Assembly: GCA_050181915.1 (NCBI GenBank)
Contig: JBFXCS010000002.1
Coordinates: 740,329 to 804,328, forward strand
Direction of reading: 5' to 3'
Source: JBFXCS01 sp050181915
Lineage (GTDB): Bacteria; Actinomycetota; Thermoleophilia; Miltoncostaeales; Miltoncostaeaceae
DNA: 64,000 nt
In this document: positions 16,816 to 26,254 of the stretch, in pieces
Numbering within the stretch: position 1 is the stretch's first letter
Layout: the number at the start of each line of letters is the position of its first letter
The notes under the pieces: generated by a model
Database searches by the model: none
What the model saw: only the letters and a program-made list of their open reading frames with translations
What the model was told of the DNA's origin: nothing
Translations under genes and position numbers: made by a program

Positions 16816-18155
16816 AGCAGGGCCATCCCGTTCTGCGCCGCCACCGACAGCGGCTCGTAGAGGGCCCCGATCGGCGGGGAGTAGACGTTCTCCATCCAGG
16901 CGAGGTCCTCGAGGGTGGCGCCGCGCTTCAGCGCGAAGGCCAGGAAGTCGGCGCGCTCCTTGATGCCCTCGCCGCCCACGAACTGGCCGCCGATGAGCCG
17001 GCCCGTGCCGGGCTCGGCGAGCAGCTTGACCCGCACCTGCTGGACCCCCGGGAAGTAGCGCGCCCGGCTGATGCCGTTCGCCGCGCCCACCACGTAGGGG
17101 ATCCCGAGCGAGGTGGCGAGGTGCTCGCCGAAGCTGGCGCCGCCGATCTGCACCTGGCCGCCCACCATGCCCCACGGGATGTTGACCGGGTCGTAGCGGC
17201 GGTCGCCGCCGCCCGCGTTGGCGCCGGCCACCCGGCCCTGCTGCATCGCGTGCGAGCCGGTGAGCCCCTGCACGGCGACCCCGGTCAGGTTCTGCGGCAC
17301 CTCCACCACGTCGCCGGCGGCGTAGACGCCCTCCATCGAGGTGCGCATGCGCTCGTCGACCACCAGCGCGCCGGTGGAGCCGAGCTTCAGGCCGATGGAG
17401 CGGGCCAGCGTCGTCTCGGGCTCCTTGTGGGTGGCGACGACGCAGATGTCGGCGTCGATCTGCCCCTCCGAGGTCGATACGCCGGTGAGGCGGCCGTTCT
17501 CGCCGACGAAGCCGGTGAGCTCGGTGCCGAAGTGCAGCCGGCAGCCCAGCGCCTCGAGGCTCTCCTGCACCGGCTGGGCGATCTCCGGGTCGGCCACCTG
17601 CGCCAGCAGCCAGGCGTTCTCGTCGACCAGGTGGGTCTCGATGCCGCGGTGCGCCAGGGCGGTGAGCATCTCCACCCCCAGCGGGCCGGCCTCCAGCACG
17701 ACCGCCTTCTTCACGTCGTTGAGGGTCTCGTTGAGCTCGATGCCGCGGCGGATGTTCTTGACGAAGACGAGGCCCTCGAGGTCGTTGCCCGGCACGTCCG
17801 GCAGCGCGTAGTTCCAGCCGGTGCACACGATCAGCGTGTCCCACGGCAGCACCTCGCCGCCGGCGGTCATCGTCCGGGCGGCCGCGTCGATGGCGGTGAC
17901 CTCGGTCTCGCGGCGCAGGTCGATGCCGGCCTCGGCGTAGTTCTCGGGGCCCGCCAGGAAGAGGCGCTCGAAGTCGGGGATCTCCCGGCCCAGCACGTAC
18001 GGGATCCCGCACGGAGAGTAGGCGACGTCCTCGAACTCGGTACAGATCGTGACCGTCGCGGCCGGGTTGGTGCGCTTGGCCATCGAGGCGGCGCTGATGC
18101 CCGCCGCGCCACCCCCGATGACGCAGATCCGGGGTCCGCCGTTCCCGTCGCTCAC
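16812..18155 (-). CDS. FAD-dependent pyridine nucleotide-disulfide oxidoreductase, CoA-disulfide reductase-like
   Basis: A 447-residue flavoprotein: an N-terminal FAD site (CVIGGGAAGISAA), a single redox Cys in YSPCGIPY (Cys49) as in CoA-disulfide reductase and NADH oxidase/peroxidase enzymes, a central NAD(P)H domain, the second FAD motif GVYAAGDVVE and a dimerisation domain. The NAD(P)H-binding motif reads VVLEAGPLGVEM, so the first Gly of GxGxxG is Glu; cofactor use may be unusual. It is in the minus-strand run that begins with the monooxygenase-decarboxylase fusion, 9 bases after osmC. It may keep a thiol cofactor reduced. Confidence 0.82.
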   Translation of the reverse strand: MSDGNGGPRICVIGGGAAGISAASMAKRTNPAATVTICTEFEDVAYSPCGIPYVLGREIPDFERLFLAGPENYAEAGIDLRRETEVTAIDAAARTMTAGGEVLPWDTLIVCTGWNYALPDVPGNDLEGLVFVKNIRRGIELNETLNDVKKAVVLEAGPLGVEMLTALAHRGIETHLVDENAWLLAQVADPEIAQPVQESLEALGCRLHFGTELTGFVGENGRLTGVSTSEGQIDADICVVATHKEPETTLARSIGLKLGSTGALVVDERMRTSMEGVYAAGDVVEVPQNLTGVAVQGLTGSHAMQQGRVAGANAGGGDRRYDPVNIPWGMVGGQVQIGGASFGEHLATSLGIPYVVGAANGISRARYFPGVQQVRVKLLAEPGTGRLIGGQFVGGEGIKERADFLAFALKRGATLEDLAWMENVYSPPIGALYEPLSVAAQNGMALL

Positions 18156-18164
18156 TCCGTCACC

Positions 18165-18587
18165 TCACGATTCGGGGGCGCCGGCGGGCGCGTCCGCGCC
18201 GGCCTCGCCCAGATGGAACTTCATGTCGGGTGGGTTCCTCAGGGTGTTGGTCACCCAGCAGTAGCGCTCGGCCAGCTCGGCCACCGGCGCCATCGCCTCG
18301 TCCGGCAGCGAGCTGACGATCCAGACGTCGTAGCGCCCGTAGCGCGGCTCCCCGGGGACCCGGGTGGCCCTGGCGCTCACCCGCAGGTCGGGCAGCTCGA
18401 CGCGCCTCTTGGCCGCGGCCCACGCCACGGCGAGGCACATGCACGAGGCCAGCGCCGCGGTCAGCAGCTCGGTGGGCATGGGGCCGGTGTCGCCGCCGCC
18501 CACCTCGTGCGGCTCGTCGACGCGGATCGAGTGGCCGCGGGCCTCGACGTCGGTGGCGAGGCCGCCGCGCCAGGTGGCGGTCCACAC
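18165..18587 (-). CDS. OsmC family protein
   Basis: A 140-residue protein of the OsmC/Ohr fold. Two conserved cysteines are present: one in the helix (ALASCMCLAV, Cys49 with an extra Cys51) and one in the C-terminal half (ERYCWV, Cys110). The family reduces organic hydroperoxides or handles reactive sulfur and acyl species. The start is GTG 18587 with GAGGG upstream. The position between the MSMEG_0565-type glycosyltransferase and the CoA-disulfide-reductase-like gene suggests a protective or thiol role in the pathway. Confidence 0.82.
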   Translation of the reverse strand: MWTATWRGGLATDVEARGHSIRVDEPHEVGGGDTGPMPTELLTAALASCMCLAVAWAAAKRRVELPDLRVSARATRVPGEPRYGRYDVWIVSSLPDEAMAPVAELAERYCWVTNTLRNPPDMKFHLGEAGADAPAGAPES

Positions 18588-18600
18588 CGCGCCCTCGGGG

Positions 18601-19779
18601 TCATCGCGCGAGATCGAGCACCCCCGTCCGCTCGTAGAAGCGCTCGTGCGCCTCGGCCGCCGCCGCCCAGGTGAAGCGGGCCGCCGTGGCGCGGCCCCCG
18701 TCGACCAGCCGCGATCGCAGCGCCGCGTCGCCCATCGCCCGGGCGAGGGCGCCGGCCAGGGCGGCCGCGTCGCCCACCGGGACCATCAGGCAGTCGCGGC
18801 CGTCGGCCAGGAACTCGCGCAGCACGGGCAGGTCGCTCGCGACCACCGGACGCCCCGAGGCCTGGGCCTCCAGCACGACCAGCCCGAAGCCCTCGCGCTC
18901 GGACGGGAAGGCCACGACGTCGGCGGCGCGGTACAGGGCGGGCATGCGCGGGTCGGGCACCGGGCCCAGCACCGCGACGTCGGCGGTCGGCGGCACCTCG
19001 GCCCCGCGGGACACCGCGAGCCCGAGGCGGCGGGCGTCCTCCTCCCAGGCGGCGCGGTAGTCGGCGTAGTCGAACAGGGTCTCGCCGCCGGCGATGGCGA
19101 GCAACGCGCCCCGGCCGAGCCGCTCGCGGGCCGCGGCGAAGGCGGCGAGCAGGGTGCGGCTGCCCTTGCGCGGCTCGATCCCCCCCACCGCCAGCACCGC
19201 GGGCCGCGCGCCCCAGCCCAGCAGCTCGCCGGCCGCGACGCGGTCGAGGGCGGCCCCGGCGAAGCGGGCGCCGTCGATGCCGTTGGGGATCACCTCGGCC
19301 TCGACGCCGTTCTCGGCGCGGACGCGGTCGGCCCAGTGGCGGCTGACGCAGATCCGGTGGTCGACGTCCTCGATCGAGGCGCGCTGGCACTCGATCAGCA
19401 CGGGGCTGCGGAAGTCGTCGACGTGGTGGATGGTGCGCACGACGTGGGGCACGGCCCCCTCGGCGCGCAGCGCCAGCAGGGCGCGCGCCGAGAGGCAGTC
19501 CTCGGAGTGGTGCACGTCGGCCGGCCCCGCCCGGCGCAGGCCCTCGGCGAGGACGGCGGCGTAGCGCAGGATGCGCGGCTCGACCTCCTCGCCCGGCCGC
19601 CGGTCGACCGGCACCAGGCGCGCCGGCACGCGGGGCTCGCGGAAGAAGCGGGCGCCGTCGGCCGACAGCGCCCACAGTTCCACGTCGTGGCCGCGGTCGC
19701 CGAGCGCCTCGGCCAGGCAGAGGGCGTGCACCACCCCGCCGCGGGCCTTGGTGGAGTAGGTGACGATGCGGATCCTCAC
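18601..19779 (-). CDS. Glycosyltransferase family 4, MSMEG_0565 type
   Basis: A 392-residue GT-B glycosyltransferase. The N-terminus (IRIVTYSTKARGGVVHALCL) and VVRTIHHVDDFRSP match the MSMEG_0565 group, which occurs with Nit1C nitrilase clusters. The donor-binding C-terminal half has GGIEPRKGS and PSEREGFGLVVLEAQASG. Acceptor and product are unknown for the whole group. GTG 19779 overlaps the fdrA stop, so it is coupled to FdrA. Its physical linkage to fdrA is a main argument that the carbamoyltransferase and Nit1C modules belong together here. Confidence 0.85.
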   Translation of the reverse strand: MRIRIVTYSTKARGGVVHALCLAEALGDRGHDVELWALSADGARFFREPRVPARLVPVDRRPGEEVEPRILRYAAVLAEGLRRAGPADVHHSEDCLSARALLALRAEGAVPHVVRTIHHVDDFRSPVLIECQRASIEDVDHRICVSRHWADRVRAENGVEAEVIPNGIDGARFAGAALDRVAAGELLGWGARPAVLAVGGIEPRKGSRTLLAAFAAARERLGRGALLAIAGGETLFDYADYRAAWEEDARRLGLAVSRGAEVPPTADVAVLGPVPDPRMPALYRAADVVAFPSEREGFGLVVLEAQASGRPVVASDLPVLREFLADGRDCLMVPVGDAAALAGALARAMGDAALRSRLVDGGRATAARFTWAAAAEAHERFYERTGVLDLAR

Positions 19780-21233
19780 GCGACGAGCGCCGCGGCGAGG
19801 CGGGCGGCGGCGGCGTTGGTGGGCGCCAGGCGCACGCCCAGGTCGCGCAGGGCCGCCTCCTGCCGGCTGCGCACCTGCGGGTCGGCCTCGGTGCCCAGCA
19901 CGTAGGCGACCACGGCCAGGTTGGTGCGCCGGCCGACGGCGGCGCGGATCGCGGGGCCGAGCACCGACACCGGGTCCGGGTGGCTGGCGTAGCCCAGCAC
20001 CACGTCGAGCAGCAGCACGCCCACCTCGGGGTCGGCGGCGTCGACCGCCAGGCGCTCGGCGCGGGCCGCCGGATCGATCATCGGGTGGGGCCGGCCGCGG
20101 GTGTACTCCTCCTCGCCCAGGTCGAGGCAGGCATGGCCCTCGGGCTCGCCGTCGAGGCGGCAGGCCCGCCCGGCGGGGGCGTTGGTCGCCACGCGGCCCA
20201 GGCGCTCGGCCAGGATGGCGGCGGCCTCGCTGCACAGCGTGCCGCCGGAGAACAGCCCGCGCACGGCGCCGCCCGAGATCCACTCGGCCTGGGCGCGGGG
20301 CGGGTCGGCGACGGGGTGCCCGGCCAGGCGGGCGGCCTCGGCCGCGGCGCGCTCCAGCGTGGGCGCCAGGACGACGCCGTCCACCGGCTCCACCCCTCCG
20401 CCGACCATGCACGCCACCGCCGGCGTGCCGCAGTCGGCGAGGGCGCGCAGCACGCGGGCGGCGACCTCGCGCGACGGGGGCTTCGACACGCACAGGATCA
20501 CCTCGGTCGCGTCGTCGGCGGCCAGGCGGGCGATGGCGTCGAGGGCGGTGATCGCCCCGATGTCGTCCTTCAGGTCGCGGCCGCCGGTGCCGTAGCAGCG
20601 GCTCACCCCCGCCCCGGCGCGGTCGAGCAGCACGGTGACCTCCTGGGCGCCGGTGCCGGCCGCGGCGACCACACCCACCGAGCCCCGCGCCACGACGTTC
20701 GCGAACCCGAGCGCGACGCCGTCGATGATCGCGGTGCCCGCGCCCGGCCCCATCACCAGCAGCCCCAGCTCGTGGGCGCGCCGCTTCAGGGCCAGCTCCT
20801 CGTCGAGCGGCACGCCGTCGCTGAACAGCAGCACGTCCATCCCCGCGCCCAGCGCCTTGTGGGCCTCGAGCGCCGCGTACTCGCCGGGCACCGACACGAC
20901 GGCGACGTCGCCCTCGGCGCGCCGCATGCCGCGCGCCCGGCGCGGACCGGCCCCGTCGCCCGCGGCGGCGGCGGGGGCGCGGTCCAGCACCTCCTCGGCG
21001 GCGGCGATGCCGGCCTCGGCCGCCGGGCCCGAGGCCGCGATCACGAGGTCGTCCGGTCCGGCCGAGTCGAGCGCCGGGTCGCCCAGCCCGAGGCCCGCGG
21101 CCTCCTGCCGGTTGGCCGGCGTGCCCATGAAGCAGAAGGCTCGCTCGACGCCGTCGATCGCCTCTGCCGCCCGCGCGGCGGCCATCATCTTGGCGCTGTC
21201 GGCCCAGCGCCCGGCGCGGACCCGGACCGCCAT
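19776..21233 (-). CDS. fdrA: FdrA-like protein, carbamoyltransferase subunit (AllF)
   Basis: A 485-residue protein of the ADP-forming acyl-CoA synthetase superfamily. It contains GVVAAAGTGAQEVTVL, CYGTGGRDLKDDIG and GGTLCSEAAAIL, as in FdrA; E. coli FdrA is somewhat longer. In E. coli it is a subunit of oxamate carbamoyltransferase, which turns oxalurate plus phosphate into oxamate and carbamoyl phosphate. ATG 21233 overlaps the stop of the fusion gene upstream and its own stop overlaps the glycosyltransferase start, so three unlike genes are translationally coupled. The other two subunits are encoded at 15408 and 33767. Confidence 0.85.
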   Translation of the reverse strand: MAVRVRAGRWADSAKMMAAARAAEAIDGVERAFCFMGTPANRQEAAGLGLGDPALDSAGPDDLVIAASGPAAEAGIAAAEEVLDRAPAAAAGDGAGPRRARGMRRAEGDVAVVSVPGEYAALEAHKALGAGMDVLLFSDGVPLDEELALKRRAHELGLLVMGPGAGTAIIDGVALGFANVVARGSVGVVAAAGTGAQEVTVLLDRAGAGVSRCYGTGGRDLKDDIGAITALDAIARLAADDATEVILCVSKPPSREVAARVLRALADCGTPAVACMVGGGVEPVDGVVLAPTLERAAAEAARLAGHPVADPPRAQAEWISGGAVRGLFSGGTLCSEAAAILAERLGRVATNAPAGRACRLDGEPEGHACLDLGEEEYTRGRPHPMIDPAARAERLAVDAADPEVGVLLLDVVLGYASHPDPVSVLGPAIRAAVGRRTNLAVVAYVLGTEADPQVRSRQEAALRDLGVRLAPTNAAAARLAAALVA

Positions 21234-23458
21234 CAGGCGGGGACGACCCGCGACTCGGGGCCCGCGAGCAGCGGCTCGGCCTGGGCCCCCATCGCCTCGT
21301 CGTCCGTCTCCGCGGCACGCAGGATCGACACCTGACCTCCCTCGACGAGCACGGCGCCGGGCCGCAGATGGATGAACGGCGACGCCTGGGCGTACGCGTA
21401 GGCGCCGGTCTGGGCGACCCACACCAGGTCGCCCGCCCGGAGGGGCCCGAGCGGCACCTCGCGGGCGATGACGTCGTGCTGCAGGCAGAGGGGCCCGAAC
21501 AGGTCGGTGGGCCGCTCCGGGCCGGGCCGCGGGTCGGCGGCGTGCACCGGCGAGCGCTTCCACTGCACGCACGGCACCTGGGTGATGCCGGCGTCGATCA
21601 CCACGTCCCCCGGGCCGCGCCGGGCGACGACCCGCGCCAGCAGCCAGCCGGCGTCGCGGACGAGGGCCCGCCCGGGCTCGAGGATCACGCGCGGCGGCTC
21701 GGGGCCCAGCGCCTCGACCGCGGCGCCCAGGTGCTCGCGCAGGCCGGGGGCGGGCGGCCAGCCGCCGCCGAGGTCGGCCCACTCGATGCCCCCCAGGCGC
21801 TCGCCCACCTCGCGGATGCGCGCGGCCGCGGCGACGAAGCGCTCGATCGCGACCGGGTACTGCACGCTGACGCTGCGGATCGGCGGCCCCGTCGGCGGCA
21901 GCGGCCCCAGCTGGTAGGCGCCCAGGTGGACGTGCAGGCCGGTGAGGGGCAGGCCCGCCCGCCCCAGGACGGAGGCCGCCGCCGGGGCCATCCGCGCCGG
22001 CACGCCGAAGCGGTCGCGCCCCTCGCGGTCGGGCGGCACGAGGCGCAGGCCCACCCGCGCGGCGGGCGAGGCGTGGCGCGCCAGCCGGGCGATCTCGCGC
22101 ACCTGCTCCACCCCGTCGGCGACCACCGTGGCGCCCTCGGCCAGGGCGCGGCGCAGCTCGGCCGTCGTCTTGAGCGGGCCGTTGAACACGATCCGGTCGC
22201 CGGGGACGCCGGCGCGGCGGGCGATGCGGTACTCGAATCCCGAGGCCACCTCGGCCCAGCAGCCGGCCCGGTGCAGGCGCGCCACCAGGCCCATCAGCGG
22301 GTTCGACTTCACCGAGTAGGCGATCACGGCGTCGGGGCCGGCGATCTCGCGGAAGCTCTCCGCCTCGGACTGCAGCCGGGCGCCGTCGAACACGTAGAGC
22401 GGGGTGCCGAAGCGCTCGGCCAGGTCGGCGGCGTGCCCGGGGGGCCGCGCCGCCAGGCGGCGCACCACGCCGGAGTCGGACGGCGCCCCGCGCAGCCGCG
22501 GCCAGAGGTGGCGGCCCACCCGCTCGGCCTCCTCGAGGTGCGGGTAGCCGGAGCCGATGACCAGGTCGACGCCGGCCTCGCGGTACTCGTCGAGGCGACG
22601 GGCCACCTGCTCGTAGGATCCGACCAGGGCGGTGCCCGCCCCCCCGCGCACGGCCCGGATGCCGGCCCACAGGCCCGGCGCCACCCAGCCCTCGTCGTCG
22701 ACCGGGATGGCGTTCATGCGCGCCTGGCCCACGCTGTCGAAGGCGGCGTACTCGGAGGCCCGCTCGCCGGCCACCTCGGCCTGGGAGAGCAGCTCGCGCG
22801 CCGCGACGCGGGCCGACAGCTCGTCCGGCCGGGCGATCAGGTGGATGCGCAGGCCGAACCGCATCGGCCGGGCGGCGCGCGCCCGCACGGCGTCGATACG
22901 GCGGGCGATCTGCTCGGGCGGCTCGCCCCACATGAGGTAGGTGTCCGCCACCCGGCAGGCCAGCTCGACGGCGGCGTCGCTGGCCCCGCCCAGGTACAGG
23001 CGGCCGGTGAAGCGCGGCCGCAGCGCGCCGGCCAGCTCGCCCAGGCGCGCGTAGCGCGCGTCGTGGTCGAGGGCCGGGGTGCCGTAGCCGGCGTCCGGGC
23101 CGCCCCCGGCGACCAGGTTGATCGCCACCCGGCCGGGGGCGATGCGCTCGAGCGTCTCTGCCTGGTGGGCGGCCAGCTCGGGCCGCAGGCCCGCCGGGTT
23201 GACCGCGACGATCAGGGTGATGCGGGTCGTCACCGCGGCCAGGGCGGAGGCCGTGGTCCAGCTCTCCATGAACGGCGCGTCGGGGGCGAACGAGTCGTTC
23301 ACCACCCCGGTGGGGATGAGGATCTCGGTGGCCCCGGCGCGCTCGGCGGCGCGCGCGACCTCGGCCAGGTAGGTGAGGTCCGGCGGGCGCGCGGGACGAC
23401 GGGCGCCGAGATGGCTCCCATCTCCCTCCGAGGGGCAGTACCAGCCGAGGGCGAGCAC
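21233..23458 (-). CDS. Fusion: SsuD-like flavin monooxygenase plus PLP-dependent decarboxylase
   Basis: A 741-residue open frame joins two enzymes. Residues 1-325 are an LLM-class, SsuD-like monooxygenase (LGWYCPSEGDG, MWGEPPEQIA, GLWAGIRAVRGGAGTALVG, GSGYPHLEE), paralogous to the SsuD at 36738. Residues 330-741 are a fold-III PLP decarboxylase of the ornithine/diaminopimelate group: AYSVKSNP (Lys384, Schiff base), HVH (509-511), GGG (564-566), EPGR (594-597) and GPLC (Cys658) are all intact. There is no stop or restart between them. A -10-like TAGCGT lies 7 bases before GTG 23458. The likely logic is oxidation and decarboxylation of one amino-acid-like substrate, which is unknown. Confidence 0.85.
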   Translation of the reverse strand: MLALGWYCPSEGDGSHLGARRPARPPDLTYLAEVARAAERAGATEILIPTGVVNDSFAPDAPFMESWTTASALAAVTTRITLIVAVNPAGLRPELAAHQAETLERIAPGRVAINLVAGGGPDAGYGTPALDHDARYARLGELAGALRPRFTGRLYLGGASDAAVELACRVADTYLMWGEPPEQIARRIDAVRARAARPMRFGLRIHLIARPDELSARVAARELLSQAEVAGERASEYAAFDSVGQARMNAIPVDDEGWVAPGLWAGIRAVRGGAGTALVGSYEQVARRLDEYREAGVDLVIGSGYPHLEEAERVGRHLWPRLRGAPSDSGVVRRLAARPPGHAADLAERFGTPLYVFDGARLQSEAESFREIAGPDAVIAYSVKSNPLMGLVARLHRAGCWAEVASGFEYRIARRAGVPGDRIVFNGPLKTTAELRRALAEGATVVADGVEQVREIARLARHASPAARVGLRLVPPDREGRDRFGVPARMAPAAASVLGRAGLPLTGLHVHLGAYQLGPLPPTGPPIRSVSVQYPVAIERFVAAAARIREVGERLGGIEWADLGGGWPPAPGLREHLGAAVEALGPEPPRVILEPGRALVRDAGWLLARVVARRGPGDVVIDAGITQVPCVQWKRSPVHAADPRPGPERPTDLFGPLCLQHDVIAREVPLGPLRAGDLVWVAQTGAYAYAQASPFIHLRPGAVLVEGGQVSILRAAETDDEAMGAQAEPLLAGPESRVVPA

Positions 23459-23465
23459 CCCGGAG

Positions 23466-23471
23466 ACGCTA
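23466..23471 (-). promoter_or_regulatory. -10 box (TAGCGT) of the monooxygenase-decarboxylase operon
   Basis: TAGCGT on the minus strand ends 7 bases before GTG 23458, with no ribosome site: leaderless type. It would start the run fusion gene, fdrA, glycosyltransferase, osmC, flavoprotein, hypothetical. Confidence 0.5.
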
Positions 23472-23650
23472 CCTCATCGCCCGACTATTGGGGCCGTACA
23501 TCGGCACAAATTGCGTGGACGGCGGCACGCCCGTCCGGCGGGTCGCCGCCGCGGCGACCGGCGGAAACACATGCCCTCGCGACTAAGATCCCCCCTCTCC
23601 GCGGCCGATGCCATCGGCGACGATACCCCGAGCGGGCGGCGGAGAACCTC

Positions 23651-26254
23651 ATGATGGGGCGGCGCGGTGGAGGCGATCGCGGCAGGCGGCTCGCGCGGCG
23701 GGCGGCGGCGATCCTGACGCTCGTCGCCGCGACGGCGGCGCCCGCGATCGCCTCGGCGGTCCCCGCCGGCAGCGAGTACCCGTCGAGCTGGACGCTCACC
23801 AGCGCGACCACCGCCACCGGGACGACCCCCTTGGGGATCACGGTCACCGCCACGCTGCGCCAGCCGTCCGCCGGCCAGGCGCGGTGGGCCTCCGGGTCGA
23901 GCGGCGGGCTGACCTTCGAGGGGCCCTACCCGCCCTTCTTCCCGCCCACCACCGCCGAGGCGCTCCAGCCCCTCATCACCGGCTGCTCGGCGGCGCCCTG
24001 CGGCGGCATCACCTACGGCTACTCGAGGCCGGTGCTCGCCCCGTCGCTCTACGTCAGCGACATCGGCGGCGGGACGGGCAACGGCGGCGGCACCAACTTC
24101 ACCTCGTGGCACGCCCACCCGCTCGGCATCGCGGGCGGCGGCACCTTCCGGGAGGACTCCCCCGGCTCGCAGATCGGCGCCGAGCTGCGCGGCGGCGGCG
24201 CCGTCATCGGCGCCACCGACGTCGCCGCGCGCCGCACGGGGCGGTACGGAACCGCCAGCTGCGCCACCGCCGCCCAGGGCGGCTTCGGCTGCGGCGCCTA
24301 CACCATGTCCCTCCCCGGCGAGGCGATCACCGCCCTGACGCTCGACTTCGGCTACGAGGGCACCGGGAACACGGGCGACGCCTTCCCCCTCGTCGTGCCG
24401 GCGGTTCCCTCCGACCCGCGCCTGGTCCTCGCCAAGACCGCGGCGCCGGAGACGATCCACGCCGTGGGCGATCCCGTCGCCTACGGCTTCACGGTCACCA
24501 ACACGGGCAACGTCACCCTCAGGGACGTCTCTGTCGCGGACGCCTTCGCGCCGCCGTCGAGCGGCCCGCACGGGCCGGTCACCTGCGCCGCGACCACGCT
24601 GGCGGCGGGCGCCTCCACGACCTGCGCGGCGCCGCCCTACCGCGCCACCCAGGCCGACGTCGACGCCGGGGTGATCAACAACTCGGCCGTGGCGACGGCG
24701 CGCCCGCCCGCCGGCCCCGCGGTGAGCTCGCCGCCGTCGACCGCGACGGTCGCGGTCCGGCCGCTGGCGGACCTCGCGATCGCCAAGACGGCGACCTCCG
24801 GCGCCGTGACCCCGGGTCGGGACCTCACCTACTCACTGGTCGTCACCAACTCCGGGCCCAGCCCCGCCGCCGGCGTGACGGTCTCGGACCGCCTCCCGGC
24901 CGGCCTGTCGTTCGTGTCGGCGAGCGACGGCTGCCTGAACGACGGCCCCGACGTCACCTGCGCGCGGCCCTCGCTGGCGGCTGGGGCGAGCGCGACCTTC
25001 TCGATCGCCGCGAGGGTCGCGAGCTCGGTGGATCACGCGATCGAGAACACCGCCGTCGTCGAGAGCCCGACGCCCGACCCCGACCCCTCCGACAACGCGG
25101 CGACGCTGCGCCTGCCCCTGAGGGCGGTGGCGAACCTGCGGATCGCCAAGACCGCGTCGACGACCGCTCCGGCCCGCGGCGGGCAGGTCCTCTACACGCT
25201 CGTCGTCCGCAACGACGGGCCGAGCGACGCCACCGGCGTGGCGGTCCGCGACCCCGGCGCCGCCGGCCTCGCGATCGACTCGGCGGCGACGGCGCGGGGC
25301 ACCTGCGCCGTCGCCGACGGCGCGCTCTCGTGCGCCGTCGGCAGGCTCCCCGCCGGGGGCGGCACCCAGATCCTCGTGGCCGCGACGGTCGCGCCGGACG
25401 CGGCCGGACCGATCACCAACACGGCGTCGGTGACCGGCGACCAGCGCGACCCCGAATCGGGCGACGACCGGGCGGCGGCGACCATCACCCCGTCCCCCGA
25501 CCCGCAGCCGGTCGCGGACCTGGAGGTCACCAAGAGCGCGAACCGCGAGCGGGCGCCGGCCGGGCAGCCGATCACGTACACCATCGTCGTCGCCAACCGG
25601 GGCCCCGACGCGGCCCCCGGAGTCGGGATCACGGACACGTTCGGCCGGCCGGTGCGGGTGATCTCGGTCCGCACGACCGCCGGCTCCTGCGCGCGCGCCC
25701 GATCCGCGACCTGCTCGCTCGGCACCCTCGCCCCCGGCGCGCGGGCGACGGTCACGATCGTGGCCGCCCCCCGGGCGGGCGGCACGCTGGTCAACGCCGT
25801 CAGCGCGACCGCCGCCGCCGCCGACCCGAGCCCGCCCGACAATCTGGCGCGGGTCGCCTCGGCGGTCGCCCGGCCGGTGCTCAGGGTCGCGAAGTCGGCC
25901 GGCGCGACGGCCGTCCGCGCGGGAGGGCGCCTGACCTACGCCATCCGGGTGGCGAACCCGTCGCGGGTCGCGCTGCGCCGGGTGGCGGTCTGCGACCGCC
26001 TGCCGTCGGGCCTCGTGTTCGTGTCGGCGGCGCCCCGCGCCACCCTCTCGAGCGGCCGTCTCTGCTGGAGGATCGCCGCCCTCGGCCCGGGCAGGAGCCG
26101 GACCTACCGGCTGACCGTCCGCGCCCTCGCGGGCGCGAGCGGCACCAGGGTCAACACGGCCGTCGCGACGTCGCCCGACGCCGGGACGGGCCGGGCGACG
26201 CAGACGGTGCGCGTGTTCGGCGCCCGCTACAGGCCGGGAGGCGTCACCGGCTAG
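23651..26254 (+). CDS. Secreted protein with five DUF11 repeats
   Basis: An 867-residue protein with a twin-arginine-rich N-terminus and signal peptide, an N-terminal domain of about 230 residues with several Cys (CSAAPCGG, GFGCGAY), then five DUF11/CARDB-like beta domains. Each starts with a variant of LAIAKTA and carries a Y-x-x-x-V-x-N-x-G-P strand (near 24430, 24770, 25130, 25520 and 25880). Such domains form stalks of surface proteins. No sortase motif or membrane anchor is visible at the C-terminus. ATG 23651 is supported by GGAGA. It is divergent from the fusion gene and probably unrelated to the pathway. Confidence 0.82.
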   Translation: MMGRRGGGDRGRRLARRAAAILTLVAATAAPAIASAVPAGSEYPSSWTLTSATTATGTTPLGITVTATLRQPSAGQARWASGSSGGLTFEGPYPPFFPPTTAEALQPLITGCSAAPCGGITYGYSRPVLAPSLYVSDIGGGTGNGGGTNFTSWHAHPLGIAGGGTFREDSPGSQIGAELRGGGAVIGATDVAARRTGRYGTASCATAAQGGFGCGAYTMSLPGEAITALTLDFGYEGTGNTGDAFPLVVPAVPSDPRLVLAKTAAPETIHAVGDPVAYGFTVTNTGNVTLRDVSVADAFAPPSSGPHGPVTCAATTLAAGASTTCAAPPYRATQADVDAGVINNSAVATARPPAGPAVSSPPSTATVAVRPLADLAIAKTATSGAVTPGRDLTYSLVVTNSGPSPAAGVTVSDRLPAGLSFVSASDGCLNDGPDVTCARPSLAAGASATFSIAARVASSVDHAIENTAVVESPTPDPDPSDNAATLRLPLRAVANLRIAKTASTTAPARGGQVLYTLVVRNDGPSDATGVAVRDPGAAGLAIDSAATARGTCAVADGALSCAVGRLPAGGGTQILVAATVAPDAAGPITNTASVTGDQRDPESGDDRAAATITPSPDPQPVADLEVTKSANRERAPAGQPITYTIVVANRGPDAAPGVGITDTFGRPVRVISVRTTAGSCARARSATCSLGTLAPGARATVTIVAAPRAGGTLVNAVSATAAAADPSPPDNLARVASAVARPVLRVAKSAGATAVRAGGRLTYAIRVANPSRVALRRVAVCDRLPSGLVFVSAAPRATLSSGRLCWRIAALGPGRSRTYRLTVRALAGASGTRVNTAVATSPDAGTGRATQTVRVFGARYRPGGVTG

